In this document: one piece after another, positions 25,349 through 34,535 of the stretch
How the letters are laid out: each line of letters opens with the position of its first letter
Position numbering within the stretch: position 1 is the stretch's first letter
Source of the DNA: Catellatospora paridis
Lineage (GTDB): Bacteria; Actinomycetota; Actinomycetes; Mycobacteriales; Micromonosporaceae
Assembly: GCF_009720365.1 (NCBI RefSeq)
Contig: NZ_ML769315.1
Coordinates: 403,621 to 467,620 of the forward strand
Reading direction: 5' to 3'
Length of the DNA stretch: 64,000 bases
Position numbers and translations under genes: made by a program
Notes under the pieces: model-generated
Told to the model about the DNA's origin: nothing
The model's input: the letters and a program-made list of their open reading frames with translations, nothing else
The model's database searches: none

Positions 25349-26050
25349 CTACGGCAGGGCGGCGACGAGGTCCTCCACCGAGCGGCGGCGGCCCGTGTAG
25401 AACGGGACCTCCTCTCGCACGTGCCGACGGGCGGACGAGGCGCGCAGGTCGCGCATCAGGTCCACGATCCGGTGCAGCTCGTCGGCCTCGAACGCCAGCA
25501 TCCACTCGTAGTCGCCCAGCGCGAACGAGGCGACCGTGTTGGCCCGCACGTCCGGGTAGCCGCGCGCCATCTTGCCGTGCTCGGCCAGCATCTCCCGCCG
25601 CTGTTCGTCGGGCAGCAGGTACCACTCGTAGGAGCGCACGAACGGGTACACGCAGATGTACCGGCGGGCCTCCTCGCCGGCCAGGAACGCCGGGATGTGG
25701 CTCTTGTTGAACTCGGCCGGGCGGTGCAGCGCCGCCTGCGACCACACCGGGGTCAGGCACTTGCCGAGCGCGGTCCGCCGGAACAGCCCGTACGCGTCCT
25801 GCAGCGCGTCGGAGGAGCCGGAGTGCCACCAGATCATCACGTCCGCGTCGGCCCGCAGTCCCGCCACGTCGTAGACGCCGCGCACCGTGACGTCCTTCTC
25901 GGCGAGCTGGGCGAACAGCGCCTCGACCTCGCCCGACACCTCGGAGCGGATCGACGGCAGCGGGCCCTTGACCCGGAACACCGACCACATCGTGTACCGG
26001 ATGGTGTCGTTGAGCTCCCGCAGCCGGGCCGCGTTGGTCTGTTCGGTCAT
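25349..26050 (-). CDS. hemQ: Coproheme decarboxylase (ChdC/HemQ)
   Basis: Converts coproheme to heme b by two peroxide-dependent decarboxylations, the last step of the coproporphyrin-dependent pathway. 233 residues. H158 (proximal ligand), H118 and Y135 fall at the positions known for actinobacterial ChdC. The ATG at 26050 has GGAAGGA upstream, inside the end of hemG, 4 bp from its stop. Last gene of a hemE-hemG-hemQ operon. Confidence 0.95.
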   Translation of the reverse strand: MTEQTNAARLRELNDTIRYTMWSVFRVKGPLPSIRSEVSGEVEALFAQLAEKDVTVRGVYDVAGLRADADVMIWWHSGSSDALQDAYGLFRRTALGKCLTPVWSQAALHRPAEFNKSHIPAFLAGEEARRYICVYPFVRSYEWYLLPDEQRREMLAEHGKMARGYPDVRANTVASFALGDYEWMLAFEADELHRIVDLMRDLRASSARRHVREEVPFYTGRRRSVEDLVAALP

Positions 26051-26054
26051 GCTC

Positions 26055-27458
26055 TCATCCTTCCAGAATCCGGTCTGCGGCCTGCTCCGCGGAGGTGACA
26101 CAGGCGGGGATGCCGACCCCGTCGAAGGCCGCGCCCGCCAAAGCCAGTGGCAGGCCGGCCAGCAGCATGCGGGCCTGCCCGACCCGGTCCACGTGGCCGG
26201 GGGCGTACTGCGGCAGGCCGCCGCCCCAGCGGGTCACCTCCGCCGCGACGGGTGCGGGCAGGGCCGTGCCGAGCACCGTGCCCAGGTCGGCCAGCACCGT
26301 GCGCACCAGCTCCGCGTCCGGGCGCTGCAGCGCCGCCTGCTCGCCGTACCGGCCTACGCTGGCGCGCAGCAGCACGCGGCCGTCGGAGCGGGCATGGTGG
26401 GCCCACTTGGTGCTGAAGAAGGTGGCCGCCTTGATGGTCAGCCCCTGGTCGGCGGGGACCAGGAAGCCGGTCAGCGCGGGCAGCTCGACGCCCGCCAGCT
26501 CCAGCGTCACCAGCCCGACGCTGGCGTAGTCGAGTGCGCCGACCAGCGCCGCCGCGTCCGGCGACACGTCGTGCAGCAGCCGCGACGCCGGGCGCGCGGG
26601 GCAGGCCAGCACCACCGCGTCGCACTCGACGCGCTGCGCGCGCACGCTCTCCGGGGCGTCCGGCGCGGCCGCGCCCACCGACAGCACCCAGCCCGCGCCG
26701 TGGCGCTCCAGCCGCCGCACCGGCACCCCGGTCAGCAGGCGCACCCCGCGGCGGGCCAGCTCCGCGGCGGCGGCGTCGATCAGAGCGCCCAGGCCGCCGC
26801 GCAGGGTGCCGAACACGGGACTGCCCGGCTGGTGGGCCCGGCTCGCGGCCGCGGTCAGCGCCACCGCTCCGCGCAACGTGTGCTCGGTGCCGAGCAGCCG
26901 GTGCAGGGCCGGCACCGTGGCCGCCAACGACAGGCCGTCGGCGCTGCCCGCGTACACCCCGCCGAGCAGCGGGTCGACCAGGTGCGTGACCACCTCGCCG
27001 CCGAGCCGCTCGCGCACCAGCGCACCGACGGACCGGTCCTCGCCCGCGGGCAGCACCGGGACGCCGCGGTCCGCGTCGTGGTCGTCGAGGGTGGCGATGC
27101 CGTCGAGCGCCGCCTGCGGGCCGGGCACGCCCATCACGGTGCCGCCGGGCAGCGGCCGCAGCCGCCCGTCCAGCCACAGCCCGGCCCCGGCGATCGCCGG
27201 ATGGACCAGCCGGTCCCCCAACGCCAGCTCGTCGACCAGGCGCTTGGCGCCGCTCGGGCCACCGGCCGGGTCGCGCATCAGGAACTGCTCGGCGCCGGTG
27301 TCCACGCCGTCGGGCCGGGTGCTGATCCGGCCGCCCAGCCGGGCGGACTGCTCCACCAGGGTCACCCGGCCGCCCGCACCGGACAGCCGCAGCGCGGCCG
27401 CCAGCCCGGCGATCCCGCCCCCGACGACGACCGTGTGCGTCATGCTGAGCTCGCTCAT
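26055..27458 (-). CDS. hemG: Coproporphyrinogen III oxidase, HemY/CgoX type
   Basis: 467-residue flavoprotein. FAD dinucleotide motif [16 protein letters not shown] near residues 9-24, [15 protein letters not shown] next, and a C-terminal [22 protein letters not shown]-binding stretch. Because hemQ is co-encoded, the substrate is most likely coproporphyrinogen III (CgoX), not protoporphyrinogen. The start ATG 27458 overlaps the hemE stop (ATGA); ATG 27443 is an alternative. Confidence 0.93.
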   Translation of the reverse strand: MSELSMTHTVVVGGGIAGLAAALRLSGAGGRVTLVEQSARLGGRISTRPDGVDTGAEQFLMRDPAGGPSGAKRLVDELALGDRLVHPAIAGAGLWLDGRLRPLPGGTVMGVPGPQAALDGIATLDDHDADRGVPVLPAGEDRSVGALVRERLGGEVVTHLVDPLLGGVYAGSADGLSLAATVPALHRLLGTEHTLRGAVALTAAASRAHQPGSPVFGTLRGGLGALIDAAAAELARRGVRLLTGVPVRRLERHGAGWVLSVGAAAPDAPESVRAQRVECDAVVLACPARPASRLLHDVSPDAAALVGALDYASVGLVTLELAGVELPALTGFLVPADQGLTIKAATFFSTKWAHHARSDGRVLLRASVGRYGEQAALQRPDAELVRTVLADLGTVLGTALPAPVAAEVTRWGGGLPQYAPGHVDRVGQARMLLAGLPLALAGAAFDGVGIPACVTSAEQAADRILEG

Positions 27459-28525
27459 CGGGCGCTGAGCGTGTGCACCAGCTCTACGATGCGGGTGAGC
27501 ACGGTGGGGTCGGTCTCGGGCAGCACGCCGTGGCCGAGGTTGAACACGTGGCCGGGGGCGGTGCGGCCCTCGGCGAGCACCCGGCGCACCTCGCGTTCGA
27601 CGACCTCCCACGGCGCGAACAGCACCGCCGGGTCGAGGTTGCCCTGCACCGGATGCCCCGGCACCTGCTTGGCCGCCTGGTCCAGCGGGGTGCGCCAGTC
27701 GACGCCGACGACGTCCGCGCCCGCCTGGGCCATCGCGGGCAGCAGCAGGCCGGTGCCGACACCGAAGTGGATGCGCGGCAGCCCGGCGTCGGCCAGGCCG
27801 TCCAGCACCTTGCGCGAGTGCGGCTGCACGTACTCGCGGTAGTCCGCTTCGGACAGCGCGCCGACCCAGGAGTCGAACAGCTGCACCGCGCTGACGCCCG
27901 CGCCGATCTGCACCCGGAGGAAGGTCAGCGTGATGTCGGCCAGCCGGTCCAGCAGCGCGTGCCAGAGCTGCGGGTCGCCGTACATCAGGGCCTTGGTCTG
28001 GGTGTGGTTGCGCGACGGGCCGCCCTCGACCAGGTAGCTGGCGAGCGTGAACGGCGCGCCCGCGAAGCCGATCAGCGGCGTCGCGCCCAGCTCCGCGGTC
28101 AGCATCCGCACGGCCTCGTCCACGTAGGACACCGCGGCCGGGTCCAGCGGGCGCACCCGGTCCAGGTCCGCGAGCGTGCGCACGGGCTCCGCGACGACCG
28201 GGCCGGTGCCGGCCACGATGTCCAGGTCGACCCCGGCCGCGTCCAGCGGCACCATGATGTCGCTGAACAGGATGGCCGCGTCCACGCCGTGGCGGCGTAC
28301 CGGCTGCAGGGTTATCTCGGTGACCAGGTCGGGCCGCCGGCACGACTCCAGCATGCGCACCCCGGCCCGCAGCGCGCGGTACTCCGGCAGGGAGCGGCCC
28401 GCCTGCCGCATGAACCACACGGGGGTGAACGGGACGGACTCGCCCCGACACGCGCGGACGAAAGCGGAGCCCGCCGTCGGGCGGTCCGCGGGACTGGTCT
28501 GCTCTGCGCTGCTCATCACGGCCAT
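27455..28525 (-). CDS. hemE: Uroporphyrinogen decarboxylase
   Basis: 356 residues. Signature [13 protein letters not shown] (38-50) and the catalytic Asp89 in [10 protein letters not shown] are present, with [11 protein letters not shown] and HFGVGTG loops. Converts uroporphyrinogen III to coproporphyrinogen III, feeding the two enzymes encoded downstream. The ATG at 28525 or 28516 could start it; neither has a strong ribosome binding site. Divergent from the DUF3000 gene. Confidence 0.95.
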   Translation of the reverse strand: MAVMSSAEQTSPADRPTAGSAFVRACRGESVPFTPVWFMRQAGRSLPEYRALRAGVRMLESCRRPDLVTEITLQPVRRHGVDAAILFSDIMVPLDAAGVDLDIVAGTGPVVAEPVRTLADLDRVRPLDPAAVSYVDEAVRMLTAELGATPLIGFAGAPFTLASYLVEGGPSRNHTQTKALMYGDPQLWHALLDRLADITLTFLRVQIGAGVSAVQLFDSWVGALSEADYREYVQPHSRKVLDGLADAGLPRIHFGVGTGLLLPAMAQAGADVVGVDWRTPLDQAAKQVPGHPVQGNLDPAVLFAPWEVVEREVRRVLAEGRTAPGHVFNLGHGVLPETDPTVLTRIVELVHTLSAR

Positions 28526-28629
28526 CGTGCCACCGGTCAGATAACGATCTCCGAACGGGTGGCGTTGATGTGAGCCGTATCGGCGCGCCGAACCACGACA
28601 ACGGTCCCGAAGCGCCCTAGGGTACGGCT

Positions 28630-29202
28630 ATGGCGCTCACGACGGCACTGCCCGAGACGTTCACGCGCGCCGTCGCCGCGCTGCGTGCCGCCGACCCCCG
28701 GAGCGAGATAGCGCTGGAGGAGGTGCCTGCCCCGAGCCGGCTCGCCCCGCACGCCTTCGCCCTCGGCGCGACCGTGCTGCGCCGCGGCGAGGAGGTCACC
28801 ACCGGGCGGCTCATCCTCCTGCACGACCCGGCGGGCCACGAGGCGTGGGAGGGCGACACCCGGCTAGTCACCTACGTCACCGCGGAACTGGAGCCCGAGC
28901 TGGCCACCGACCCGCTGCTGCCCCAGGTGGGCTGGAGCTGGCTGGTGGACGCGCTCGACGCGCACAGCTCCGGATACGCCGCCATCGGCGGCACGGTGAC
29001 GCAGACCATCTCCAGCCGCTTCGGCGCGCTGGCCGCCGACGGGCCGCCCACCACCGACCTGGAGCTGCGCGCGTCCTGGACCCCGCTGGACCTGAACCTG
29101 GAAGGCCACGTCGCGGCCTGGTGCGCGCTGCTCGCCTCGACCGCGGGCCTGCCGCCGGTCGGCGTGTCCGCGCTGCCGCTGCGGCGCTTCGAACAGCGCT
29201 GA
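28630..29202 (+). CDS. DUF3000 protein
   Basis: 190-residue actinobacterial protein of unknown function (family DUF3000), conserved next to hemE and rnd across the phylum. No membrane segment. The ATG lies 6 nt after TAGGGT (28618-28623), so the mRNA is probably leaderless. HTH-like or catalytic motifs were not seen. Confidence 0.88.
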   Translation: MALTTALPETFTRAVAALRAADPRSEIALEEVPAPSRLAPHAFALGATVLRRGEEVTTGRLILLHDPAGHEAWEGDTRLVTYVTAELEPELATDPLLPQVGWSWLVDALDAHSSGYAAIGGTVTQTISSRFGALAADGPPTTDLELRASWTPLDLNLEGHVAAWCALLASTAGLPPVGVSALPLRRFEQR

Positions 29203-29269
29203 ACCGGCACCGCCCGACGGAGGCCGGCCGCGCCGGCGGTGGGGTGTCCCGACTCACGGCGACGACGAA

Positions 29270-29293
29270 GGGCGGCCGGAACACCGGCCGCCC
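29270..29293. terminator. Bidirectional terminator hairpin
   Basis: 10-bp stem (29270-29279/29284-29293) with loop AACA between the convergent DUF3000 gene and the Ala/Pro-rich protein gene. Confidence 0.7.
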
Positions 29294-29350
29294 CTGTCAG
29301 CGGTTCACGCGGTCACCTGCCGCACGGACCGTCCGGCCCGCGGCTGCGCA

Positions 29351-30223
29351 TCAGAGATAGGCCTTGCAGGCCTTGTCCATGGCGGTCGCCCGGGCCTCGG
29401 ACGGCGCGCTGAAGAACGCGTCTAGCTTGTCGAGGCAGGCCACCAACGCCTTGTTCTCGTTCTGCACGCCCTCGAGGTCCTGCTTGGACTTCGCCAGCTC
29501 GTCCTTCGTGGTCTCCAGCTGCGACTTGCCCGAGGAGATCTCGCCGTCCTTGGACTTGATGGCCTTGTCGCGCTCGTCGACCTGCTGGGTCAGCGTCGAC
29601 CTGGTGTCGGCGAGCTCGCCCGACTTGAGCACGAACAGCGTGGTCATCACACCGGTGGTCAGCACGAGCACACCCGTCGCGATCGCCAGCAGCAGCGTGG
29701 CCGTGGACTTCCTGACCGGCGCCGGGGCGGCGGCCGGGTAGCCGTAGCCCGAGGTCGGGTATGCCGACACCGGCACGGCCGACACCGGGTAGCCCTCAGG
29801 CTGCGCCGGGATGGCCGCGTAACCCGCCGGGTAACCGGCCTGCGCGGGGTAACCGGCCTGCGCGGGTACCGGCTGCGTGGGGACCGGGTAACCGGGCTGC
29901 GCGGGCACCGCCTGCGCGGGCACCGGGTAGCCGGCCGGCTGGGCGGCGGGCTGGGCAGCCGTGGCCGGGTACGCGGCGACCGGCTGCGGCGCAGTGGCCG
30001 GATACGCGGCTACCGGCTGTGCCGCGGTGGCGAACGCATCCGCGGGCTGCGCCGCAGCGGCGGCGTACGCGGTGGCCACCGGGGCGGGTGCGACCGCCAC
30101 CGGCTCCGTGGCGGGTGCGACCGCTACGGGCTCCGTGGCGGGAGCGGTCTCCGGAAGAGCGGGCGCCTGCGCGGGCACTGCCGGCGCGGGAGCCTCGTCG
30201 GCCGGGGACGCGGGATGGGTCAT
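29351..30223 (-). CDS. Ala/Pro-rich membrane protein with C-terminal coiled coil
   Basis: 290 residues. The N-terminal ~170 residues are low-complexity Ala/Pro/Gln/Tyr repeats (AAYPAT, AQPGYPVP types) with no basic signal region. One helix follows (about 175-200, LLLAIATGVLVLTTGVMTTL), then a charged coiled coil (205-262) and a C-terminal region with two Cys. Probably cytoplasmic disordered tail, single span, extracellular coiled coil. It shares this plan with the adjacent S1C protease and is encoded just downstream of it (49 bp). Function unknown. GGAGG lies 8 nt before the ATG. Confidence 0.8.
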   Translation of the reverse strand: MTHPASPADEAPAPAVPAQAPALPETAPATEPVAVAPATEPVAVAPAPVATAYAAAAAQPADAFATAAQPVAAYPATAPQPVAAYPATAAQPAAQPAGYPVPAQAVPAQPGYPVPTQPVPAQAGYPAQAGYPAGYAAIPAQPEGYPVSAVPVSAYPTSGYGYPAAAPAPVRKSTATLLLAIATGVLVLTTGVMTTLFVLKSGELADTRSTLTQQVDERDKAIKSKDGEISSGKSQLETTKDELAKSKQDLEGVQNENKALVACLDKLDAFFSAPSEARATAMDKACKAYL

Positions 30224-30272
30224 GGCTGTTTCCTCCGTGAAGGTGGTGCGCGCTGAGCCGAAGGGGTTCCGG

Positions 30273-31556
30273 TCAGCAGACGGTGAAGAGCTTGCAGGCG
30301 TCCGCGATCGGGATCGCCAGGCCGAGGCCTTCGGCGTTGAGGTATCCGGCGACGGTGATGCCGACCACCTGCTGCTGGCCGTTGATCACCGGGCCGCCGG
30401 AGTTGCCGGGGTTGATCGCGGCGTCGAACTGGACCATCGGGCCCTCTTCGTAGCCGGATTCCCGGATCGCGCTGATGACGCCGCTGGTGACGGTGTCGGT
30501 GAGGCCCAGCGGTGCGCCCACCGCGATGATCTGCTGACCGGGCTTCGCGGGCGTCGTGGCGACCGTGAGACCGGCGAACTTCGCCGTGGTGTGCAGCTGG
30601 GCCACGTCCCGCAGCTTGTTGACGCCGACGATCTTCGCATCGAACCGCTGTCCGTCACGCGTGATTTTCACGGTGCGGCCGCCGTCCTGATACAGCTCCT
30701 CGACCACGTGGTAGTTCGTGAACAGGTTGGTGCCGCCGTCAGCGGCATTGGGCCCCACCGCGAACGCGGTGCCGATGGAGCGACCGGCCTCCACGCGGAA
30801 GACGCTCGGCAGCACGGCCGCGGCCAGCTTCTCCACGTTGAAGGCCCCGCCGACCTCCTTCTCCAGCGCGCCGAGCCGGGTCTCGGCCTCCTTCAGCCGC
30901 TCGCCGTCCTTCTGCTGCAGCTCCGTGAGCCGCCGGTCGGCGCCGTCCAGGGCCGCGCTCAGCTCCCCGATCCGCACGTTCTGCCAGGCCACCAGGCCGA
31001 TCAGCAGGGCCGACAGCACGACCAGCACCGTGTTGAAGCCCAGCAGGCGACGCAGCCGGCCACGGGATGCGGGCGGGCGGGGCACGACGGGCGCGGGGTG
31101 CGGGGGCAGCGCGTACGCCATCGGGACGGGCTGCGGCGGCCACGGCTGCTGGGGGTGGCCCGCGGGGGCGGGCGGGAACGGGCCCGGCAGGTGACCGGCC
31201 GGAACCGGCGGATAGGAACCCGCCGGCAGGGCTGGCGCACCGGGCACGGGACCGGCCGGAACACCGTGGCCTGCCGGAACCGGCGGGTACGGCCCGGCGA
31301 CGTGGGCCTGCCCCGGCTGAGCCGGGATCGGCTGGACCGGGATCGGCTGGACCGGGATCGGCTGGACCGGGATCGGCTGGACCGGGATCGGCTGGACCGG
31401 GATCGGCTGGACCGGGATCGGCTGGGCAGGGATCGGCTGGGCAGGGATCGGCTGGGCAGGGATCGGCTGGGCAGGGATCGGGGCACCGGCCGGCGGTGCG
31501 GGCACGCCCTGCGGAGCGGCGCCCTGCGACGTGTCGGGCTGAGGGCCCGTGCTCAT
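30273..31556 (-). CDS. Membrane-anchored S1C (HtrA/trypsin-like) serine protease with Pro-rich repeat domain
   Basis: 427 residues. A Pro-rich cytoplasmic N-terminus includes 11 tandem IPAQP/IPVQP pentapeptides (27-81). One membrane helix (~175-197) and a short coiled coil precede the protease domain with H283 (TNYHVV), D317 (LRDVAQL) and S386 (GNSGGP). A PDZ domain is absent, and the protein ends right after the protease fold. The ATG at 31556 has GGGGAGG at 5 nt. Likely acts on extracytoplasmic proteins. Confidence 0.9.
   Translation of the reverse strand: MSTGPQPDTSQGAAPQGVPAPPAGAPIPAQPIPAQPIPAQPIPAQPIPVQPIPVQPIPVQPIPVQPIPVQPIPVQPIPAQPGQAHVAGPYPPVPAGHGVPAGPVPGAPALPAGSYPPVPAGHLPGPFPPAPAGHPQQPWPPQPVPMAYALPPHPAPVVPRPPASRGRLRRLLGFNTVLVVLSALLIGLVAWQNVRIGELSAALDGADRRLTELQQKDGERLKEAETRLGALEKEVGGAFNVEKLAAAVLPSVFRVEAGRSIGTAFAVGPNAADGGTNLFTNYHVVEELYQDGGRTVKITRDGQRFDAKIVGVNKLRDVAQLHTTAKFAGLTVATTPAKPGQQIIAVGAPLGLTDTVTSGVISAIRESGYEEGPMVQFDAAINPGNSGGPVINGQQQVVGITVAGYLNAEGLGLAIPIADACKLFTVC
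31314..31478. repeat. 15-bp tandem repeat (11 units) inside the S1C protease gene
   Basis: Eleven units of 15 bp encode four IPAQP, six IPVQP and one IPAQP. Units differ mainly by one codon (GCC/GTC class), and neighbouring units are almost identical, which points to recent expansion. Copy number should vary between strains. Confidence 0.9.
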
Positions 31557-31739
31557 GTGTTCCTCCCCGTGCGGCTGATCATGTGCGATCGGCTGGCACA
31601 CCATACTGGGAGCCGTCGACTCGCATCGCCCCGTTTCCGGGGCCTCTTCGCACGCCGTTCACCGGTCCGTCACACCTGTCCCACCGGTCACCGACGCGCC
31701 ATACCCGGGGTGCTGCCGTCCTCGCCGACCGGCTGGCCG

Positions 31740-31751
31740 TACGGTGTGACC
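31740..31751 (+). promoter_or_regulatory. -10 box of the leaderless rnd promoter
   Basis: TACGGT at 31740-31745, then 6 nt, then the ATG at 31752. Confidence 0.55.
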
Positions 31752-33113
31752 ATGACCGACGAGGACGCACCACTGCGCCGTCGGACCCGCCATCGCACGC
31801 CGACAGGCGACGGCGCGCCGGACGCGACACCGAACGGCGGTGGGCCGACACTGCTGACCGAACCTGCCGACGGCACCCCCGAACCGGTGGTCACCTCGGC
31901 GGAGTTCGCCGACGTCGTGGCCAGGTTCGCCGCGGGCACCGGCCCGGTCGCCGTGGACGCAGAACGGGCCTCCGGCTTCCGCTACAGCCAGCGGGCATAC
32001 CTGGTCCAGCTGCGGCGCCGGGGTGCCGGCACCGCGCTCATCGATCCGGTGCCGCTGGGCGATCTGTCCGCCTTGGACGAGGCGCTGGCCGACACCGAGT
32101 GGGTGCTCCACGCGGCGAGCCAGGACCTCCCGTGCCTGGCCGAGGTGGGCCTGCGGCCGCGCCGCTTGTTCGACACGGAACTGGCCGCCCGCCTGGCCGA
32201 CTTCGAGCGGGTCGGCCTGGCCGCACTGACCGAACAGCTACTCGGACGCACCCTGGAGAAGCACCACTCCGCGGCGGACTGGTCCACCCGTCCACTCCCC
32301 CATGACTGGCTGACCTACGCGGCGCTGGACGTCGAGCTGCTCGTGGAGCTGCGCGACGCGCTCGCCGAGGAGCTCGACCGCCAGGGCAAGTCCGCCTGGG
32401 CCGCGCAGGAGTTCGCCGCGCTGGTCGCCGGCGGCGCCCGCCCGCCCAAGCAGCGGACGGACCCGTGGCGGCGCACCTCCGGCATGCACCGGGTGCGCGG
32501 GGCGCGTGCCCAGTCGCGGGTGCGCGCGCTGTGGTACGCCCGGGACACCATCGCGATTCGCCGCGACACCGCGCCCGGCCGGGTGCTGCCCGACGCCGCG
32601 ATCGTCGCGGCGGCCGAGATGAACCCCAAGACCGAGCGCGAGCTGCTGCTGCTGCCGGGCTTCGGCGGCCGGTCGGTGCGCCGGCTGGCGACGACCTGGC
32701 TGGAGGCGCTCGACGAGGCCCGCGCCCTGCCCGACGACGCCCTGCCCACCACTCCGGTGTTCGAGGGGCCGCCACCGCCGCACCGCTGGGCCGACAAGGA
32801 CCCGGAGGCCGCCGCGCGGCTGGTCCGCTGCCGCGAGGTGGTCACCAAGACCGCCGAGCAGCACCACCTGCCGCCGGAGAACCTGATCACGCCGGAGTTC
32901 ATCCGCCGGCTGGCCTGGGAGCCGCCCGCCGACCCCGACACGGCCGCGGTCACCAAGGTGCTCAGCGACCTCGGGGCCCGGCAGTGGCAGTGCGGGCTGC
33001 TGGCCGAGGAGCTGGCGCATGCACTGGTCGCCGTCCCGGCGGAGCCCGAGCCGGACAGTTCGGTCCCGGAACCGTCCGGGCCGGACCCGACACCGGACGG
33101 CGCGCCCGCCTGA
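31752..33113 (+). CDS. rnd: Ribonuclease D-like 3'-5' exonuclease with HRDC domain
   Basis: 453 residues. The DEDDy exonuclease set is D69 and E71 (VAVDAERA), D125 (ASQDLPCL), Y189 and D193 (LTYAALDVE). An HRDC domain (LPDAAIVAAAEMNPKT, then LLPGFGGRSVRRL) follows, with a second helical C-terminal region. Trims tRNA and other RNA 3' ends. Conserved neighbour of DUF3000 and dxs in actinobacteria; here dxs is 12 kb away. Confidence 0.93.
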   Translation: MTDEDAPLRRRTRHRTPTGDGAPDATPNGGGPTLLTEPADGTPEPVVTSAEFADVVARFAAGTGPVAVDAERASGFRYSQRAYLVQLRRRGAGTALIDPVPLGDLSALDEALADTEWVLHAASQDLPCLAEVGLRPRRLFDTELAARLADFERVGLAALTEQLLGRTLEKHHSAADWSTRPLPHDWLTYAALDVELLVELRDALAEELDRQGKSAWAAQEFAALVAGGARPPKQRTDPWRRTSGMHRVRGARAQSRVRALWYARDTIAIRRDTAPGRVLPDAAIVAAAEMNPKTERELLLLPGFGGRSVRRLATTWLEALDEARALPDDALPTTPVFEGPPPPHRWADKDPEAAARLVRCREVVTKTAEQHHLPPENLITPEFIRRLAWEPPADPDTAAVTKVLSDLGARQWQCGLLAEELAHALVAVPAEPEPDSSVPEPSGPDPTPDGAPA

Positions 33114-33136
33114 GCCGAGCGCGCCGCGGGTGCCAT

Positions 33137-33211
33137 GATCGCCCGATTTGCCAGGCAGATGTTGGTATGCGTGCGCAAGATGCGCACAGCTGCCAGGCAA
33201 GTCCGGCGATC
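33137..33211. repeat. Long intergenic palindrome C
   Basis: 22-nt arms (33137-33158/33190-33211) with three mismatches enclose a small perfect hairpin (gtgcgc/gcgcac). It begins GATCGCC and ends GGCGATC like copy A, but it is 75 bp long. Between rnd and fadA. Confidence 0.65.
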
Positions 33212-33286
33212 TTGGCCACGCGGCCGGGTCGACGGCCTCGGCTGCGCTGTGTGAGTCAAGCCACAGCGGTTCCCTTCACCGGACTA

Positions 33287-33302
33287 GTTACTCACGAGTA
33301 GC
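33287..33302. promoter_or_regulatory. Candidate operator of the fadA-fadB operon
   Basis: Near-palindrome GTTACTCACGAGTAGC (TACT-N4-AGTA core, 33289-33300), about 37 bp upstream of the fadA start, where a promoter should be. Consistent with a TetR-type fatty-acid regulator site; the protein is not encoded nearby. Confidence 0.45.
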
Positions 33303-33338
33303 ATCCGGGGCAGCTCCCTAACTGCAAGGAGGCAGACC

Positions 33339-34535
33339 GTGCCCCGTGAAGTCCGCGACGTCGTCTTCGTCGACGGCGTGCGCACCCCGTTCGGCAAGGC
33401 GAACGGAGGCATCTACGCGAACACCCGCGCCGACGATCTCGTCGTGCGCTGCATCCGCGAGCTGCTGCGCCGCAACCCGCAGCTGCCGCCGGAGCGCGTC
33501 GACGAGGTGGCCATCGCCGCCACCACCCAGATCGGCGACCAGGGCCTGACCATCGGCCGCACCGCCGCCCTGCTGGCCGGCCTGCCCAAGACCGTGCCCG
33601 GGTACGCGATCGACCGCATGTGCGCGGGCGCGATGACGGCGGTCACGACCGTCGCCTCCGGCATCGCGATCGGCGCGTACGACGTCGCGATCGCGGGCGG
33701 GGTCGAGCACATGGGCCACCACCCGATGGGCGAGGGCGTCGACCCGAACCCGCGCTTCCTCGCCGAGAAGATCGTCGACCCGTCCGCGCTCGTCATGGGC
33801 GCGACCGCGGAGAACCTGCACGACCGGCTCCCCCACCTGACCAAGCAGCGGGCCGACGCGTTCGGCCTGGCCAGCCAGCAGAAGACCGCCGCGGCGTACG
33901 CCGCCGGCAAGCTGCAGGGCGACCTGGTCACCGTGGCCACCCGCGACCCGGAGACCGGCTGGGGCCTGGCCACCGCCGACGAGGCGCCGCGCGAGACCAC
34001 GCTGGAGAAGCTGGCCGGGCTGAAGACCCCGTTCCGCCCGCACGGCAAGGTCACCGCGGGCAACGCGGCGGGCCTCAACGACGGCGCGACCAGCTGCCTG
34101 CTGGCCGCCGAGGACACCGCCCGCGAGCTGGGCCTGCCCATCGCGATGCGGCTGGTCTCCTACGGCTTCGTGGGCGTGGAGCCCGAGGTGATGGGCGTCG
34201 GCCCGATCCCGTCGACCGAGCGGGCACTGCGCCTGGGCGGCCTGACCATCGACGACATCGGCCTGTTCGAGCTGAACGAGGCGTTCGCGGTGCAGGTGCT
34301 GGCCTTCCTCGACCACTTCGGCATCGCCGACGACGACCCGCGGGTCAACCCGTGGGGCGGCGCGATCGCCGTGGGCCACCCGCTGGCCTCCTCCGGCGTA
34401 CGGCTGATGACCCAGCTGGCACGCCAGTTCGCCGAGCACCCCGAGGTGCGCTACGGCCTGACCGCCATGTGCATCGGCATCGGCATGGGCGGCACCGTTA
34501 TCTGGGAGAACCCGAACTGGGAGGGCGCCAAGTGA
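33339..34535 (+). CDS. fadA: Acetyl-CoA C-acyltransferase (thiolase)
   Basis: 398 residues. Thiolase residues are C95 (DRMCAGAMT, acyl-enzyme), H347 (AVGHPLASSG) and C378 (AMCIGIGMGG). NEAFAVQVL is present. It performs the last step of beta-oxidation. GTG start with AAGGAGG at ideal spacing. The stop overlaps the fadB start (GTGA). Confidence 0.95.
   Translation: MPREVRDVVFVDGVRTPFGKANGGIYANTRADDLVVRCIRELLRRNPQLPPERVDEVAIAATTQIGDQGLTIGRTAALLAGLPKTVPGYAIDRMCAGAMTAVTTVASGIAIGAYDVAIAGGVEHMGHHPMGEGVDPNPRFLAEKIVDPSALVMGATAENLHDRLPHLTKQRADAFGLASQQKTAAAYAAGKLQGDLVTVATRDPETGWGLATADEAPRETTLEKLAGLKTPFRPHGKVTAGNAAGLNDGATSCLLAAEDTARELGLPIAMRLVSYGFVGVEPEVMGVGPIPSTERALRLGGLTIDDIGLFELNEAFAVQVLAFLDHFGIADDDPRVNPWGGAIAVGHPLASSGVRLMTQLARQFAEHPEVRYGLTAMCIGIGMGGTVIWENPNWEGAK

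Noticed and set aside
31314-31478. Possible CRISPR-like array
   Set aside because: Repeats are 15 bp, contiguous without spacers and in frame within a protease gene.
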